34,703 nucleotides of DNA from Syntrophaceae bacterium (lineage in GTDB: Bacteria; Desulfobacterota; SM23-61), in the NCBI GenBank assembly GCA_013388675.1, contig JACAEW010000288.1:1-34703 (forward strand). The letters are read 5' to 3'. Positions 24,171-31,564 of this stretch are shown here, piece after piece. Within the stretch, counting starts at the first letter, position 1. Each line of letters begins with the position of its first letter. The notes below the pieces were generated by a model, which saw only the letters and a program-made list of their open reading frames with translations, ran no database searches and was not told where the DNA came from. The translations under genes were made by a program, and so were the position numbers.

Positions 24171-25106
24171 CTACTTTCCTTCCATTTCGGGAAGCCCAAA
24201 ATCACCTGTTTCAGAAGGAACCTGTTCAGAAACGGCAGGAGCAGCGCCGGGATTTTTCTTTCCTGATCGCGGACGCCAGCGCGACCTCTGGGTTTTCCTT
24301 TCTTTCTCTTCTTTCGGTGTCTTCGGCTCCTCAGCCTCTATTTTTTTCTCCTCTTTGCCGAACCCGACGACCACATAGGTCCCGCTTCGTGAATCGGTTC
24401 GAAGCCGGAGGATCCCGTGTTTTTCGGCATCGGCAAGAAGATCGCTGAAGGTCCGATACCCATGGTAGGATTCGTTGAAGGAGGGTTTCTTTCGCTTCAT
24501 CGTTTCCTTGACCATGGAAGACCAGAGAACTTCCTTGTTTTCCCGCACAAGAGCCAGCACCGAATCCACCAGAAGTTGAAAGGCTTCCTTTTTTCGTTCG
24601 GGCAGTTCCTGTTCGATCTTTGGAGGAATGCCCAGGGGCCGTTCGAGGTCTTCGTAATAGATGAACTCATCGCAGTTATTGATCAGGAGGCTGGAACTGG
24701 ATTCTTTCATCCCGAGACCGATAACCCCTTTGCCGTTCTCCTTCAGTTTGGAGACAAGGGGAGAAAAATCACTATCCCCGGAAACGATGGCGAAGGTGTC
24801 AATATGCTCCTTGGAGTAACAGAGATCGATAGCATCCACGCAGAGCCGGATGTCGGCCGAGTTCTTCCCGGAAACGGACCGCCTGGGAATATCGATCAGT
24901 TCAATCGCCGCCTCGTGAAGGGCTCGTTTATAATCGGAATATTCGGCCCAATCGGCATAGGCCTTCTTCACAATGATCTTCCCTTTTTCAACCAGACGTT
25001 CCAGGATCTTCTGGATATCGAAGCGTTTATCCTTTTTGCCCTTGAACCCCAGGGCGAGATTTTCAAAGTCGATGAAGACCGCCAGCGATCGTTCTCCTTC
25101 CGTCAT
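24171..25106 (-). CDS. NYN-domain (LabA/DUF88-like) protein with LOTUS/OST-HTH domain
   Basis: A 311-residue protein starting at ATG 25106 behind aaaggacg; the frame extends to 25211 without support. Residues 8-145 are a NYN/PIN-like ribonuclease domain. Its acidic residues are in place: D13 and N16 (FIDFENLA), D85 and D91 (SADIRLCVDAIDL) and D111/D113 (VSGDSDFSPL). Residues about 170-250 are an OST-HTH/LOTUS RNA-binding domain (VLWSSMVKETMKRKKPSFNE, GYRTFSDLL). The last 55 residues are a disordered Lys/Glu/Arg tail. This pairing is typical of bacterial NYN RNases thought to act on structured RNA. Confidence 0.92.
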   Translation of the reverse strand: MTEGERSLAVFIDFENLALGFKGKKDKRFDIQKILERLVEKGKIIVKKAYADWAEYSDYKRALHEAAIELIDIPRRSVSGKNSADIRLCVDAIDLCYSKEHIDTFAIVSGDSDFSPLVSKLKENGKGVIGLGMKESSSSLLINNCDEFIYYEDLERPLGIPPKIEQELPERKKEAFQLLVDSVLALVRENKEVLWSSMVKETMKRKKPSFNESYHGYRTFSDLLADAEKHGILRLRTDSRSGTYVVVGFGKEEKKIEAEEPKTPKEEKERKTQRSRWRPRSGKKNPGAAPAVSEQVPSETGDFGLPEMEGK

Positions 25107-25717
25107 CGGCTCGTCCTTTCTAGGTTTCGTGAATTTTACCTTGCCCCCGAGGCAATCTTGAAATTGACGAGAGCTCGCTTGGGGGTGGGTTGAATATACA
25201 AAAGAGAGCATTGGGGGTCAAGGGATTTTAGCACAGGACCTTGAATTTGTTGGGGAGCGTTTTCAGCGGGGGCAGGAAAGAAAAAAATAAAAAGAGCGAA
25301 TCGGAAAACGCTCCCCTCGCCCTTCCGGCCAGCAGAGCCCCTGGGAGACCCTCTTAGAGTACGCATTAAGCCCCCCACCTCCCCCCCGATGGTCAGCTTA
25401 GCCATGTTCAAACTTTAGAACTCCGGCCACCACCGTCACCCGAAGCGTCAGAGTGCGGAAAGGGGACATTCGTGCAAAGCGTGCTTAGGAAAGGTTATAA
25501 CGGATCGGCAACTCCTCTAACTTCCCCTCCTGCGAAGCTACCCTTGTAACGCAGGAACTCGTTACCCCAAGATATCCAGCCACCTCAGCTCCCGCATATC
25601 CCCATAATTGAACCGCCACCCGGGAAAAATCGCTCCGGGCCCCAATTAGATCAAAAATAAGAAAGAAAAAAGTGGGGGGAGTGTGAGGAGAATCAGGGAA
25701 AGTATCAATATTGAAGC
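25107..25717. other. Intergenic region without a supported gene
   Basis: About 610 bases between the NYN gene and the tRNA terminator. Short open frames exist on the minus strand but lack ribosome sites and family resemblance. A poly-purine stretch lies near 25650-25700. I see no structured RNA that I can name. Confidence 0.5.
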
Positions 25718-25749
25718 AAAAAAGACTTACTGTTTTTTAGCAGTAAGTC
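25718..25749 (-). terminator. Rho-independent terminator of tRNA-Leu
   Basis: On the minus strand the stem GACTTACTG / CAGTAAGTC (25724-25732 with 25741-25749) is nine perfect pairs with an 8-base loop, and a run of six T follows (25718-25723). It lies 12 bases beyond the tRNA 3' end. Confidence 0.85.
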
Positions 25750-25761
25750 GTTGATTTCATT

Positions 25762-25849
25762 TGGTGCCTGGGACCGGAATCGAACCGGTACGGTGCTAAG
25801 CACCGAGGGATTTTAAGTCCCTTGCGTCTACCAATTCCGCCACCCAGGC
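25762..25849 (-). tRNA. tRNA-Leu(UAA): tRNA-Leu (anticodon UAA), CCA encoded
   Basis: The minus strand reads GCCTGGGTGGCGGAATTGGT and folds as a class II tRNA. The acceptor stem GCCTGGG pairs with CCCAGGC, followed by discriminator A and an encoded CCA. The D-arm GGCGGAATTGGTAGACGC is typical of leucine tRNAs. The anticodon stem AGGGA/TCCCT has loop CTTAAAA. A variable arm CGGTGCTTAGCACCG and a T-loop GGTTCGATTCC follow. It has its own promoter (25869-25896) and terminator. Confidence 0.97.
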
Positions 25850-25868
25850 AGAATGACAGGTGATTTCT

Positions 25869-25896
25869 ATTATATGGGGGTATCGAATTTTTTCAA
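25869..25896 (-). promoter_or_regulatory. Sigma-70 promoter of tRNA-Leu
   Basis: On the minus strand TTGAAA (25891-25896) and a perfect TATAAT (25869-25874) are 16 bases apart. Transcription would start about 13 bases before the tRNA. It also shows that the plus-strand frame crossing this stretch is unlikely to be coding. Confidence 0.85.
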
Positions 25897-25969
25897 GGCA
25901 TTTTTCCTGACCAAATTTCCCTTGGAAAACCGGCGGGCCTTTGGTAATCTGAATTCAAGGAGGAAGGCA

Positions 25970-26266
25970 GTGGAAAAAGAAATTCAATCTCCGGCCCAAG
26001 AGCCTGCCCAAAGTGTGGAAGCGCCCCCTCAAAAATCGGACCCGCCCCCCCTTACGGAAACGACCGCACCCCAGCAGGAGCCGATTCTCCTGAGCAAGCT
26101 TTTTCCTGATTCCAAGCAGGACTTGGATTCTCTCTTTCCCGACCCCCAGATGAAAGAGCTGTTGAAGGAAATTCATCGCACTCGCCAGGGAAATCAGCGC
26201 TTCCTAAAGCGGCTGAACCTTTCCAAAATCGAAACCGAGGAAGCCGACTCGGGAGTAGAGCCGTAA
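25970..26266 (+). CDS. Small proline-rich protein of unknown function
   Basis: A 98-residue protein with a GTG start five bases after aaggagga (25957-25964). The frame is open back to 25853, but that part crosses the tRNA promoter. Residues 1-45 are Pro/Gln/Glu-rich and disordered, and the rest is helical (MKELLKEIHRTRQGNQRFLK). It has no membrane segment and no recognised family. A TTGGAA / TAATCT pair at 25922-25950 may be its promoter. Confidence 0.6.
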   Translation: MEKEIQSPAQEPAQSVEAPPQKSDPPPLTETTAPQQEPILLSKLFPDSKQDLDSLFPDPQMKELLKEIHRTRQGNQRFLKRLNLSKIETEEADSGVEP

Positions 26267-26395
26267 ATCCTGATCCAACCCAGAAAAATGCCGGTTCTGG
26301 TTTGGGGGGATAGTTTTTCCAGGGGGAATTCCTTTCAACCATTCTTGCTGTCCGGAAAAAAGGAAAATCTCCCGCCACCCGGCCGCAAATAAACC

Positions 26396-26423
26396 TTGAC
26401 AGCTTTCGGCCATTTGTGGTAAT
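26396..26423 (+). promoter_or_regulatory. Promoter of the cold-shock gene
   Basis: A perfect TTGACA (26396-26401) is followed after 16 bases by GGTAAT (26418-26423). The predicted start near 26430 gives an 80-base leader before the ATG, as is usual for csp genes. Confidence 0.6.
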
Positions 26424-26437
26424 GGCATCGTCGAAAA

Positions 26438-26487
26438 GCCGAAACGATTTCGGCGGGCAAGGGGCCGATTCCGCGGGTCGTCGGCCC
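26438..26487 (+). promoter_or_regulatory. Two stem-loops in the csp 5' UTR
   Basis: GCCGAAA/TTTCGGC (26438-26444 with 26448-26454) and GGGCCGA/TCGGCCC (26462-26468 with 26481-26487) are both perfect seven-pair stems. They occupy most of the leader ahead of the ribosome site aaaaggagg. They may control stability or temperature-dependent translation; the effect is inferred. Confidence 0.5.
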
Positions 26488-26510
26488 AAGAGCGGAAAAG
26501 GAGGAATTGA

Positions 26511-26714
26511 ATGAAGTTGACGGGTCGCGTCAAATGGTTTAACGATGCCAAAGGGTATGGTTTTATCGAGCAAGAGGGCGGTCGGGATATTTTCGTTCAT
26601 TATACCGCCATTGCGGGAGAAGGATTCAAATCTTTGGCCGAGGGGCAGAAGGTAGAATTCGAAATCATCGAAGGAGCCAAGGGACCGCAGGCGACTAAGG
26701 TTACCAAGCTGTAA
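26511..26714 (+). CDS. Cold-shock protein, CspA family
   Basis: A 67-residue single cold-shock domain of normal length. It starts [20 protein letters not shown] and carries RNP1 (KGYGFI) and RNP2 (DIFVHY). It binds single-stranded RNA/DNA as an RNA chaperone. It is monocistronic, with its own promoter, a structured leader and a terminator. The ribosome site is aaaaggagg. Confidence 0.97.
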   Translation: MKLTGRVKWFNDAKGYGFIEQEGGRDIFVHYTAIAGEGFKSLAEGQKVEFEIIEGAKGPQATKVTKL

Positions 26715-26740
26715 TTCCGGTTTCTCGTCAGACCCGCACG

Positions 26741-26774
26741 AAACCCCGGGGGAAGACTCTTCCGGGGTTTTTTT
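26741..26774 (+). terminator. Rho-independent terminator after csp
   Basis: AAACCCCGG (26741-26749) pairs with CCGGGGTTT (26762-26770), and the T run continues to 26774. Inside the loop GGAAG/CTTCC can form a second small stem. Confidence 0.88.
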
Positions 26775-26827
26775 ATTCGAAAGGCATAGATCAGCCTTTC
26801 CGATTTCCTTCCGGAGGCTTTTCTTCC

Positions 26828-26856
26828 TTGACCCTGGGGGCGAAAGAAGCTAAACT
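26828..26856 (+). promoter_or_regulatory. Promoter of the amidohydrolase-argS-SPOR operon
   Basis: TTGACC (26828-26833) and TAAACT (26851-26856) are separated by 17 bases, with a start expected near 26863, 26 bases before the first gene. Confidence 0.55.
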
Positions 26857-26888
26857 TTTTTACAAAAAACAGGAATCGAGGACCGCCC

Positions 26889-27725
26889 TTGAAGATTGCC
26901 GGCATCCAGATGAATTGTTTCCCCGACCCCCCAAGAAACCTGGAAAAGGCCCGGCTGCTGGCGGGTCTGGCGGCGGAGAACGGGGCAAAAATGGTCTGCT
27001 TCCAGGAGCTTTTCCCGTATTCCTGGTTTCCCGCGGACATCAATCCGGAATATTTTCAGCTGGCGGAAGAAATTCCGGGCCGAACCACGGAGATCATGCA
27101 GGAGGTTGCCCGGAAAAATGCCGTCGTCCTGGTTCTTCCCCTTTTTGAAAAAGACCCCCGAGGGGCCTACTTCAACACCGCTGCGGTAATCGATGCCGAC
27201 GGAAGTCTCCTGGGGAAATACCGCAAGGTCCATGTTCCCCAGCTCCCCCTGTGGGAAGAGAAAGCCTATTTTCAGCCCGGCGACCTCGGGTTCCCCGTTT
27301 TTTCCACCCATTACGGAAAGATCGGGGTGCAAATCTGCTGGGATAATTTTTTTCCCGAGGGGACCCGGATCCTGGCGTTGAAGGGAGCCCAGGTGATCTT
27401 TTCCCCCACCGCCGCCGCCCTGGAATCCCACTCCAAATGGGAAAAAGTCATCTGCGCCAACGCGGCCGCGAGCGGGGTCTTTGTCTTCCGGGTCAACCGG
27501 GTGGGAAAGGAAGCCAAGCAGGTATTTTACGGGAAAAGCTTCTGCGCCACTCCGGAAGGAGAACTGGTGGACCAGCCCAGCGGGGCGATCGAGGGGGTGG
27601 TCCTGGCGGCCATCGACCTTTCCGAGGTCGAGCGGACCCGGCGGGTGTGGACCTTCCTGCGGGACCGGCGTCCGGAGCTATACCGGGAATTAATCAATCC
27701 GTCGGATGGCGGAGTCGTCGGATAG
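26889..27725 (+). CDS. Carbon-nitrogen hydrolase (nitrilase superfamily, N-carbamoylputrescine amidase-like)
   Basis: A 278-residue protein with a TTG start after gagga. The catalytic triad is complete: E40 (CFQELF), K113 (KYRKVHVP) and C150 (IGVQICWDNFFPE). YFNTAAVIDADGSLLGKYRK is the usual central segment. The CWDNFFPE and HVPQLPLWEEK details resemble plant- and bacterial-type N-carbamoylputrescine amidase (AguB), but the substrate cannot be fixed, and beta-ureidopropionase-like activity is also possible. No agmatine deiminase gene is next to it. It heads an apparent operon with argS, 72 bases downstream. Confidence 0.9.
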   Translation: MKIAGIQMNCFPDPPRNLEKARLLAGLAAENGAKMVCFQELFPYSWFPADINPEYFQLAEEIPGRTTEIMQEVARKNAVVLVLPLFEKDPRGAYFNTAAVIDADGSLLGKYRKVHVPQLPLWEEKAYFQPGDLGFPVFSTHYGKIGVQICWDNFFPEGTRILALKGAQVIFSPTAAALESHSKWEKVICANAAASGVFVFRVNRVGKEAKQVFYGKSFCATPEGELVDQPSGAIEGVVLAAIDLSEVERTRRVWTFLRDRRPELYRELINPSDGGVVG

Positions 27726-27797
27726 CCAGCGGACCTTTATGCCGAATGGGTTCGACTCTTCCCCCGATCCACCCCAAAAGGAACCAAGCGTCTATCC

Positions 27798-29510
27798 ATG
27801 AACGAAGTAACCCAGGCCATTTCCGAATTCCTATCCCGGGAAATCGGGTTGCCCGCTGAAGAGGTCGAAAAAGGGATCGAGGTACCCCGGGACCCCAGAT
27901 GGGGAGACTATGCCTTTCCCTGCTTCTCCCTGGCCAAAGTAAAACGGAAGGCCCCCCACCTCATCGCCCAGGAGGTGGCGCGGAACTTCCATCCGGGAGC
28001 GCTGCTGACCGAGTGCACCCCCGAGAGCGCCTACCTGAACTTCCGCATCCGGAGAGAAAGTTGGGCCGCCATCGTCCTGAAAAGGATCTTCTCCGAAGGG
28101 GAAGAATACGGCCGGAGCCCGGAAGGCCAAGGGAAGACCGTGCTGGTGGAGTTTTCCTCCCCCAACATTGCCAAACCTTTCCATGTGGGTCATCTGCGCT
28201 CGACCATCATCGGACACTCCCTCGGGGAAATCCATGCCCGCCTGGGCTATCGAGTTATTCGTCTGAACCACCTGGGCGATTGGGGAAAGCAGTTCGGAGA
28301 AGTCATCACCGGTTTTAAGCGCTGGGGAAGCCCGCAGGAGTTGGAAGCCCATCCCCTAAAGCATCTGTTCGAGGTCTACAGCCGGTTCCATTCCGAAGCC
28401 GAATCCCGGCCGGAACTCCATGAAGAGGCCCGGGCCTGGTTTCGGAAGCTGGAGGAGGGGGACTCCGAAGCCCGGCAGCTCTGGGGGCGCTTCCGGGAGA
28501 TCAGCGTGGAAGAGTTCAAAAGGCTCTACCAATTCTTGGGGATCTCTTTCGACTCCTACGACGGGGAGAGCTTTTACCAGGACCGCCTGGCTGAACTTGT
28601 GGACCGGCTGCGGGATAGGGGTCTCCTGGTAGAAAGTCAAGGGGCCTGGATCATTCCCCTGGAGGCCTACTCCCTTCCCCCCGCCCTCCTTCTGAAGAAG
28701 GATGAGGCCACCCTGTATCTCACCCGGGACATTGCCGCCGCCGAGTACCGCTTCCATCGCTGGAACTTCGATAAATTGATCTACGTGGTGGGGGCCCCCC
28801 AGAAGCTCCATTTTCAGCAGCTCTTCAAGGTTCTCGAAGTCATGGGCCATGACTGGAACCGCCGGATGGTCCACGTGGAGTTCGGCCATGTCCTGGGCAT
28901 GAGCACCCGCCGCGGGGAGGTGGTTTTCCTGCAAGATGTGATCGACGAGGCGGTGCAGCGGGCCGAGCGGGTCATCGAGGAGCGGGGGGAGGACAAGGAG
29001 GCGAGGATTGGGAAAATCCCCGAAGGGGAAAGGAAGACCATCGCCCGCGCCGTGGGTCTGGGGGCCATCGTCTTCAACGACCTGCGCACCCGGCGGGCCA
29101 AGGATGTGGAGTTCGACTGGGACCGAATCCTGGCTTTCGAAGGGGCCACGGGTCCTTATTGCCAGAATGCCCATGTGCGCTGCTGCGGGATCTTGCGGAA
29201 GTTTTCCGGAACGGTGACCGCCCCCGTGGACTATGCCGTCCTTTCCAGCGACGAGGAGTTCGACCTCATCAAACGATTGGGAGAACTGGGCGAAGTGACC
29301 CGCCGGGCGGCGGGGGAGAATGAGCCCTCGGGGGTCGCCAACTACATGCTGGAACTGGCCATGTCGTTGAATGGATTCCTGGCGCGGCACCGGGTTCTGG
29401 GGGAGGAGCCCGCGGTTACCCAAGCCCGGGTTCTATTGATCCATGGAGCGAAGACCGTCCTTTCGATCTGTCTTCGCATGCTGGGAATGGAAGTCCTGGA
29501 GCGGATGTGA
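27798..29510 (+). CDS. argS: Arginyl-tRNA synthetase
   Basis: A 570-residue class I synthetase with the ArgS N-terminal additional domain (residues 1-95). The HIGH motif is SSPNIAKPFHVGHLRS (HVGH at 129-132) and the KMSKS-equivalent is MSTRRGEVV (368-376). The C-terminal DALR anticodon-binding domain ends in LRMLGMEVLERM, as is typical. The MSTRRG form of the second signature is common in ArgS and does not suggest inactivity. It overlaps the SPOR gene by 4 bases. Confidence 0.97.
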   Translation: MNEVTQAISEFLSREIGLPAEEVEKGIEVPRDPRWGDYAFPCFSLAKVKRKAPHLIAQEVARNFHPGALLTECTPESAYLNFRIRRESWAAIVLKRIFSEGEEYGRSPEGQGKTVLVEFSSPNIAKPFHVGHLRSTIIGHSLGEIHARLGYRVIRLNHLGDWGKQFGEVITGFKRWGSPQELEAHPLKHLFEVYSRFHSEAESRPELHEEARAWFRKLEEGDSEARQLWGRFREISVEEFKRLYQFLGISFDSYDGESFYQDRLAELVDRLRDRGLLVESQGAWIIPLEAYSLPPALLLKKDEATLYLTRDIAAAEYRFHRWNFDKLIYVVGAPQKLHFQQLFKVLEVMGHDWNRRMVHVEFGHVLGMSTRRGEVVFLQDVIDEAVQRAERVIEERGEDKEARIGKIPEGERKTIARAVGLGAIVFNDLRTRRAKDVEFDWDRILAFEGATGPYCQNAHVRCCGILRKFSGTVTAPVDYAVLSSDEEFDLIKRLGELGEVTRRAAGENEPSGVANYMLELAMSLNGFLARHRVLGEEPAVTQARVLLIHGAKTVLSICLRMLGMEVLERM

Positions 29511-30205
29511 TGGAATCGCGGAGGGAAAGGCTCAGAAAGGCTGCCGGGAGGCGAAGGGTCAAGGAAATCTCTCCGGGACCGGAGGTTCCTCCTTCTCTCC
29601 CCGCGGGGAAAAGCGATCGGAAGTTCTTCTCCATCGCCGCCGGGGCTCTCCTTCTGGCCCTGGTGGCATTTGTCTGCGGAGTGCAGATGGGAAAGTCCCT
29701 AGGCGACCTTTCCCGGGCGGACGACGACAAGGCGCTTATCCACGACCGCAAAGGGGAAGCGCCTCCCTTCCGGCTGATGGACAAGGGGAAGGAAATCCCG
29801 TCTGCGCGGGAGGCCAAAGACCAACCATCGGAAGGTAAAGGAAGCCCCCAAGAGACCATCCCTCCCCGGCCAAGCCCAAAGGGAGTCCTTGATAAACCGG
29901 CCGGCCCTTCCAAGCCATCCATCGGCGCTCCGGGGGACGAAGCCAAGCCGGCTCCTTCCAAAACGCGGTACACCCTTCAGGTGGGAGCTTACAATAATGC
30001 CCAGGAGGCCCAGGAACTGGTGCAACAGTTGAAGAAAAAGGGCTACGATGCTTACATCGCCCCGGGAACCGGCGCGGCCAAGGGCATGTTGCACCGGGTT
30101 CGGATCGGCCAATTTCAGACCCTCCAAGAGGCCCGGCAATTCGCCCTGGCCTTTGAAAAAAAGGAAAACCTGAAGCCGATCATCTCCAACGTGCCGACCC
30201 CTTAG
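29507..30205 (+). CDS. SPOR-domain membrane protein
   Basis: A 232-residue protein starting with GTG 29507, overlapping argS; ATG 29510 is equally possible. It has a basic cytoplasmic N-terminus, one membrane helix at about 41-62 (FSIAAGALLLALVAFVCGVQ), a Pro/Lys-rich linker and a C-terminal SPOR domain from about 156 (RYTLQVGAYNNAQEAQELVQ ... VRIGQFQTLQEARQFA). SPOR domains bind denuded peptidoglycan at division sites, so it should be a bitopic septal or cell-wall protein. The argS-SPOR pairing is frequent in proteobacteria. Confidence 0.93.
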   Translation: MMESRRERLRKAAGRRRVKEISPGPEVPPSLPAGKSDRKFFSIAAGALLLALVAFVCGVQMGKSLGDLSRADDDKALIHDRKGEAPPFRLMDKGKEIPSAREAKDQPSEGKGSPQETIPPRPSPKGVLDKPAGPSKPSIGAPGDEAKPAPSKTRYTLQVGAYNNAQEAQELVQQLKKKGYDAYIAPGTGAAKGMLHRVRIGQFQTLQEARQFALAFEKKENLKPIISNVPTP

Positions 30206-30499
30206 TCAAACGCTCCTCGACCCCAAAGGGACTCCCCAACGGCGGCGGTGGGGTGTGTGCACAGCATGATAGTTGCACATCCGGTGGGCGGAGCGGCGGG
30301 TCGCCCCTTCATTGAACGGCGTTTTATGGTCATGCGCAACTTGAACCAAGGGAGAAAGATTCCTATAAGGAGTCACGTGGGCGCCGCGAGATCGGCAACC
30401 CGGCAAAGGGGAAATGTCCCCCCGGGGGAAAAAAGGTGAATCCTTTGCCCAGCCGTGGGGGCAGGAGCCATGCATTTTTGTTCCGTATAGGGAGGAAAC
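30206..30499. other. Long, possibly structured 5' leader of the dehydrogenase operon
   Basis: 294 bases without a supported gene. Several GC-rich inverted repeats are visible. One is GGGCG with CGCCC at about 30285-30306. Another is GGGGAAATGTCCCC near 30408-30421, inside CCCGG and CCGGG arms. A gtgggcgccgcgag run near 30376 faintly recalls a T-box, but no T-rich terminator follows. I cannot assign it to a known riboswitch class. Confidence 0.3.
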
Positions 30500-31504
30500 A
30501 TGTCTGCCAAAATAGTGGCCCGAACGGGTATGGATTTTCGGCTGGCTGAAAAAATGCTCAACGAGGCGGGAGCCCGGCTGGTCCGGGCGCCGCTGTGGAC
30601 AGAGGGTGACATTCGGAAGGCCGCCGCGGATGCCGATGGGGTGCTGGTGGGTGCCGCCGAACCCTACACGGCGGGGGTGATCCAGGCTTTGGGAAAGTGC
30701 AAAGTTATAAGCCGGGTCGGGATTGGCTACAACAATATAGATGTAAAGGAGGCCACGCGGCAGGGGATTCCGGTGGCGATCGTTTTGGACGCCAGCGTCC
30801 ATGAAGTTTCCGACCACGCGATGGCTCTACTCCTGGCCTTTTCGCGAAGACTCCTTCCCCTGGTCCAAGGCGTCCGCAGAGGAGTCTGGAAGTCGGGGAG
30901 CACGGAGATTTTCGCCGTGCGGGGGCAAATGTTCCGGCTTAAGGAGCAGACCCTGGGTTTGGTGGGAGTGGGACGGATTGGGAGCCGAGTGGCACCCAAG
31001 GCCCGGGCTTTCGGAATGCGCGTCCTGGGGTATGACCCTTACCTGTCCGCCCGGGAACTTGAGGAGCGGGGAGCGGAGAAGGTGGATTTCGAAAAGCTTC
31101 TTACTGAATCGGATTATATTTCCATTCATGCTCCCCTCACCCCCGAGACGGAGAAGATGTTCGGCCTCAGGGAATTCCAAAAAATGAAAACCTCGGCGGT
31201 CATCATCAATACATCCCGGGGGGGCATCCTGGACGAAACGGCCCTCCATCAGGCCTTGCTGGGGGGAGCGATCGCCGGCGCCGGGCTGGATGTATGCGAC
31301 CCCGAGCCGCCTTCGCCGGAAAATCCCCTGTTGCAGATGGAGCAGGTCTTGGTCACCGGCCATTCGGCTTTTTTTTCTCTGTCTTCCATGCTGGAGCTTC
31401 AGCAAAAAGCAACCGAGGCGATCCTCATGGCCCTGCGGGGAGAATGGCCCCCGATGCTCGTGAATCCGGAAGTGAAGGAACAGAAGAATCGCCGAATCGG
31501 ATGA
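30500..31504 (+). CDS. D-isomer-specific 2-hydroxyacid dehydrogenase (CtBP/SerA-like)
   Basis: A 334-residue NAD-dependent dehydrogenase with a gggaggaa ribosome site. Rossmann motif GVGRIG is at 156-161 with D179 (GYDPY) favouring NAD. The catalytic set is R240 (NTSRGG), E269 (DPEPP) and H288 (TGHSAFFS). The histidine followed by S-A-F-F-S is the CtBP-type variant. There is no ACT domain, so it is not a full-length SerA. It is 60 bases upstream of the HMGL-like gene, and together they suggest a keto-acid/hydroxy-acid pathway. The substrate is unknown. Confidence 0.9.
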   Translation: MSAKIVARTGMDFRLAEKMLNEAGARLVRAPLWTEGDIRKAAADADGVLVGAAEPYTAGVIQALGKCKVISRVGIGYNNIDVKEATRQGIPVAIVLDASVHEVSDHAMALLLAFSRRLLPLVQGVRRGVWKSGSTEIFAVRGQMFRLKEQTLGLVGVGRIGSRVAPKARAFGMRVLGYDPYLSARELEERGAEKVDFEKLLTESDYISIHAPLTPETEKMFGLREFQKMKTSAVIINTSRGGILDETALHQALLGGAIAGAGLDVCDPEPPSPENPLLQMEQVLVTGHSAFFSLSSMLELQQKATEAILMALRGEWPPMLVNPEVKEQKNRRIG

Positions 31505-31564
31505 AAAGCCTGGGCATGTGGGATCGTCCCCTTACGAGGTCTTAAAAGAAGAAAGGAGAAAATA

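Noticed and set aside
25136-25411. 91-residue minus-strand frame
   Set aside because: No supported start and low-complexity composition; it runs through the region immediately upstream of the NYN start.
25853-25969. N-terminal extension of the small proline-rich protein
   Set aside because: It crosses the TTGAAA/TATAAT promoter of the tRNA, and a strong ribosome site lies before GTG 25970.
28899-28916. ArgS with a defective KMSKS motif (MSTRRG)
   Set aside because: This variant is common in bacterial arginyl-tRNA synthetases and is not a sign of decay.
30370-30430. T-box or SAM/cobalamin riboswitch in the dehydrogenase leader
   Set aside because: Short runs resemble pieces of these classes (gtgggcgccgcgag, ggcaacc, ggtgaatcc), but the required order, core bases and terminator are missing.
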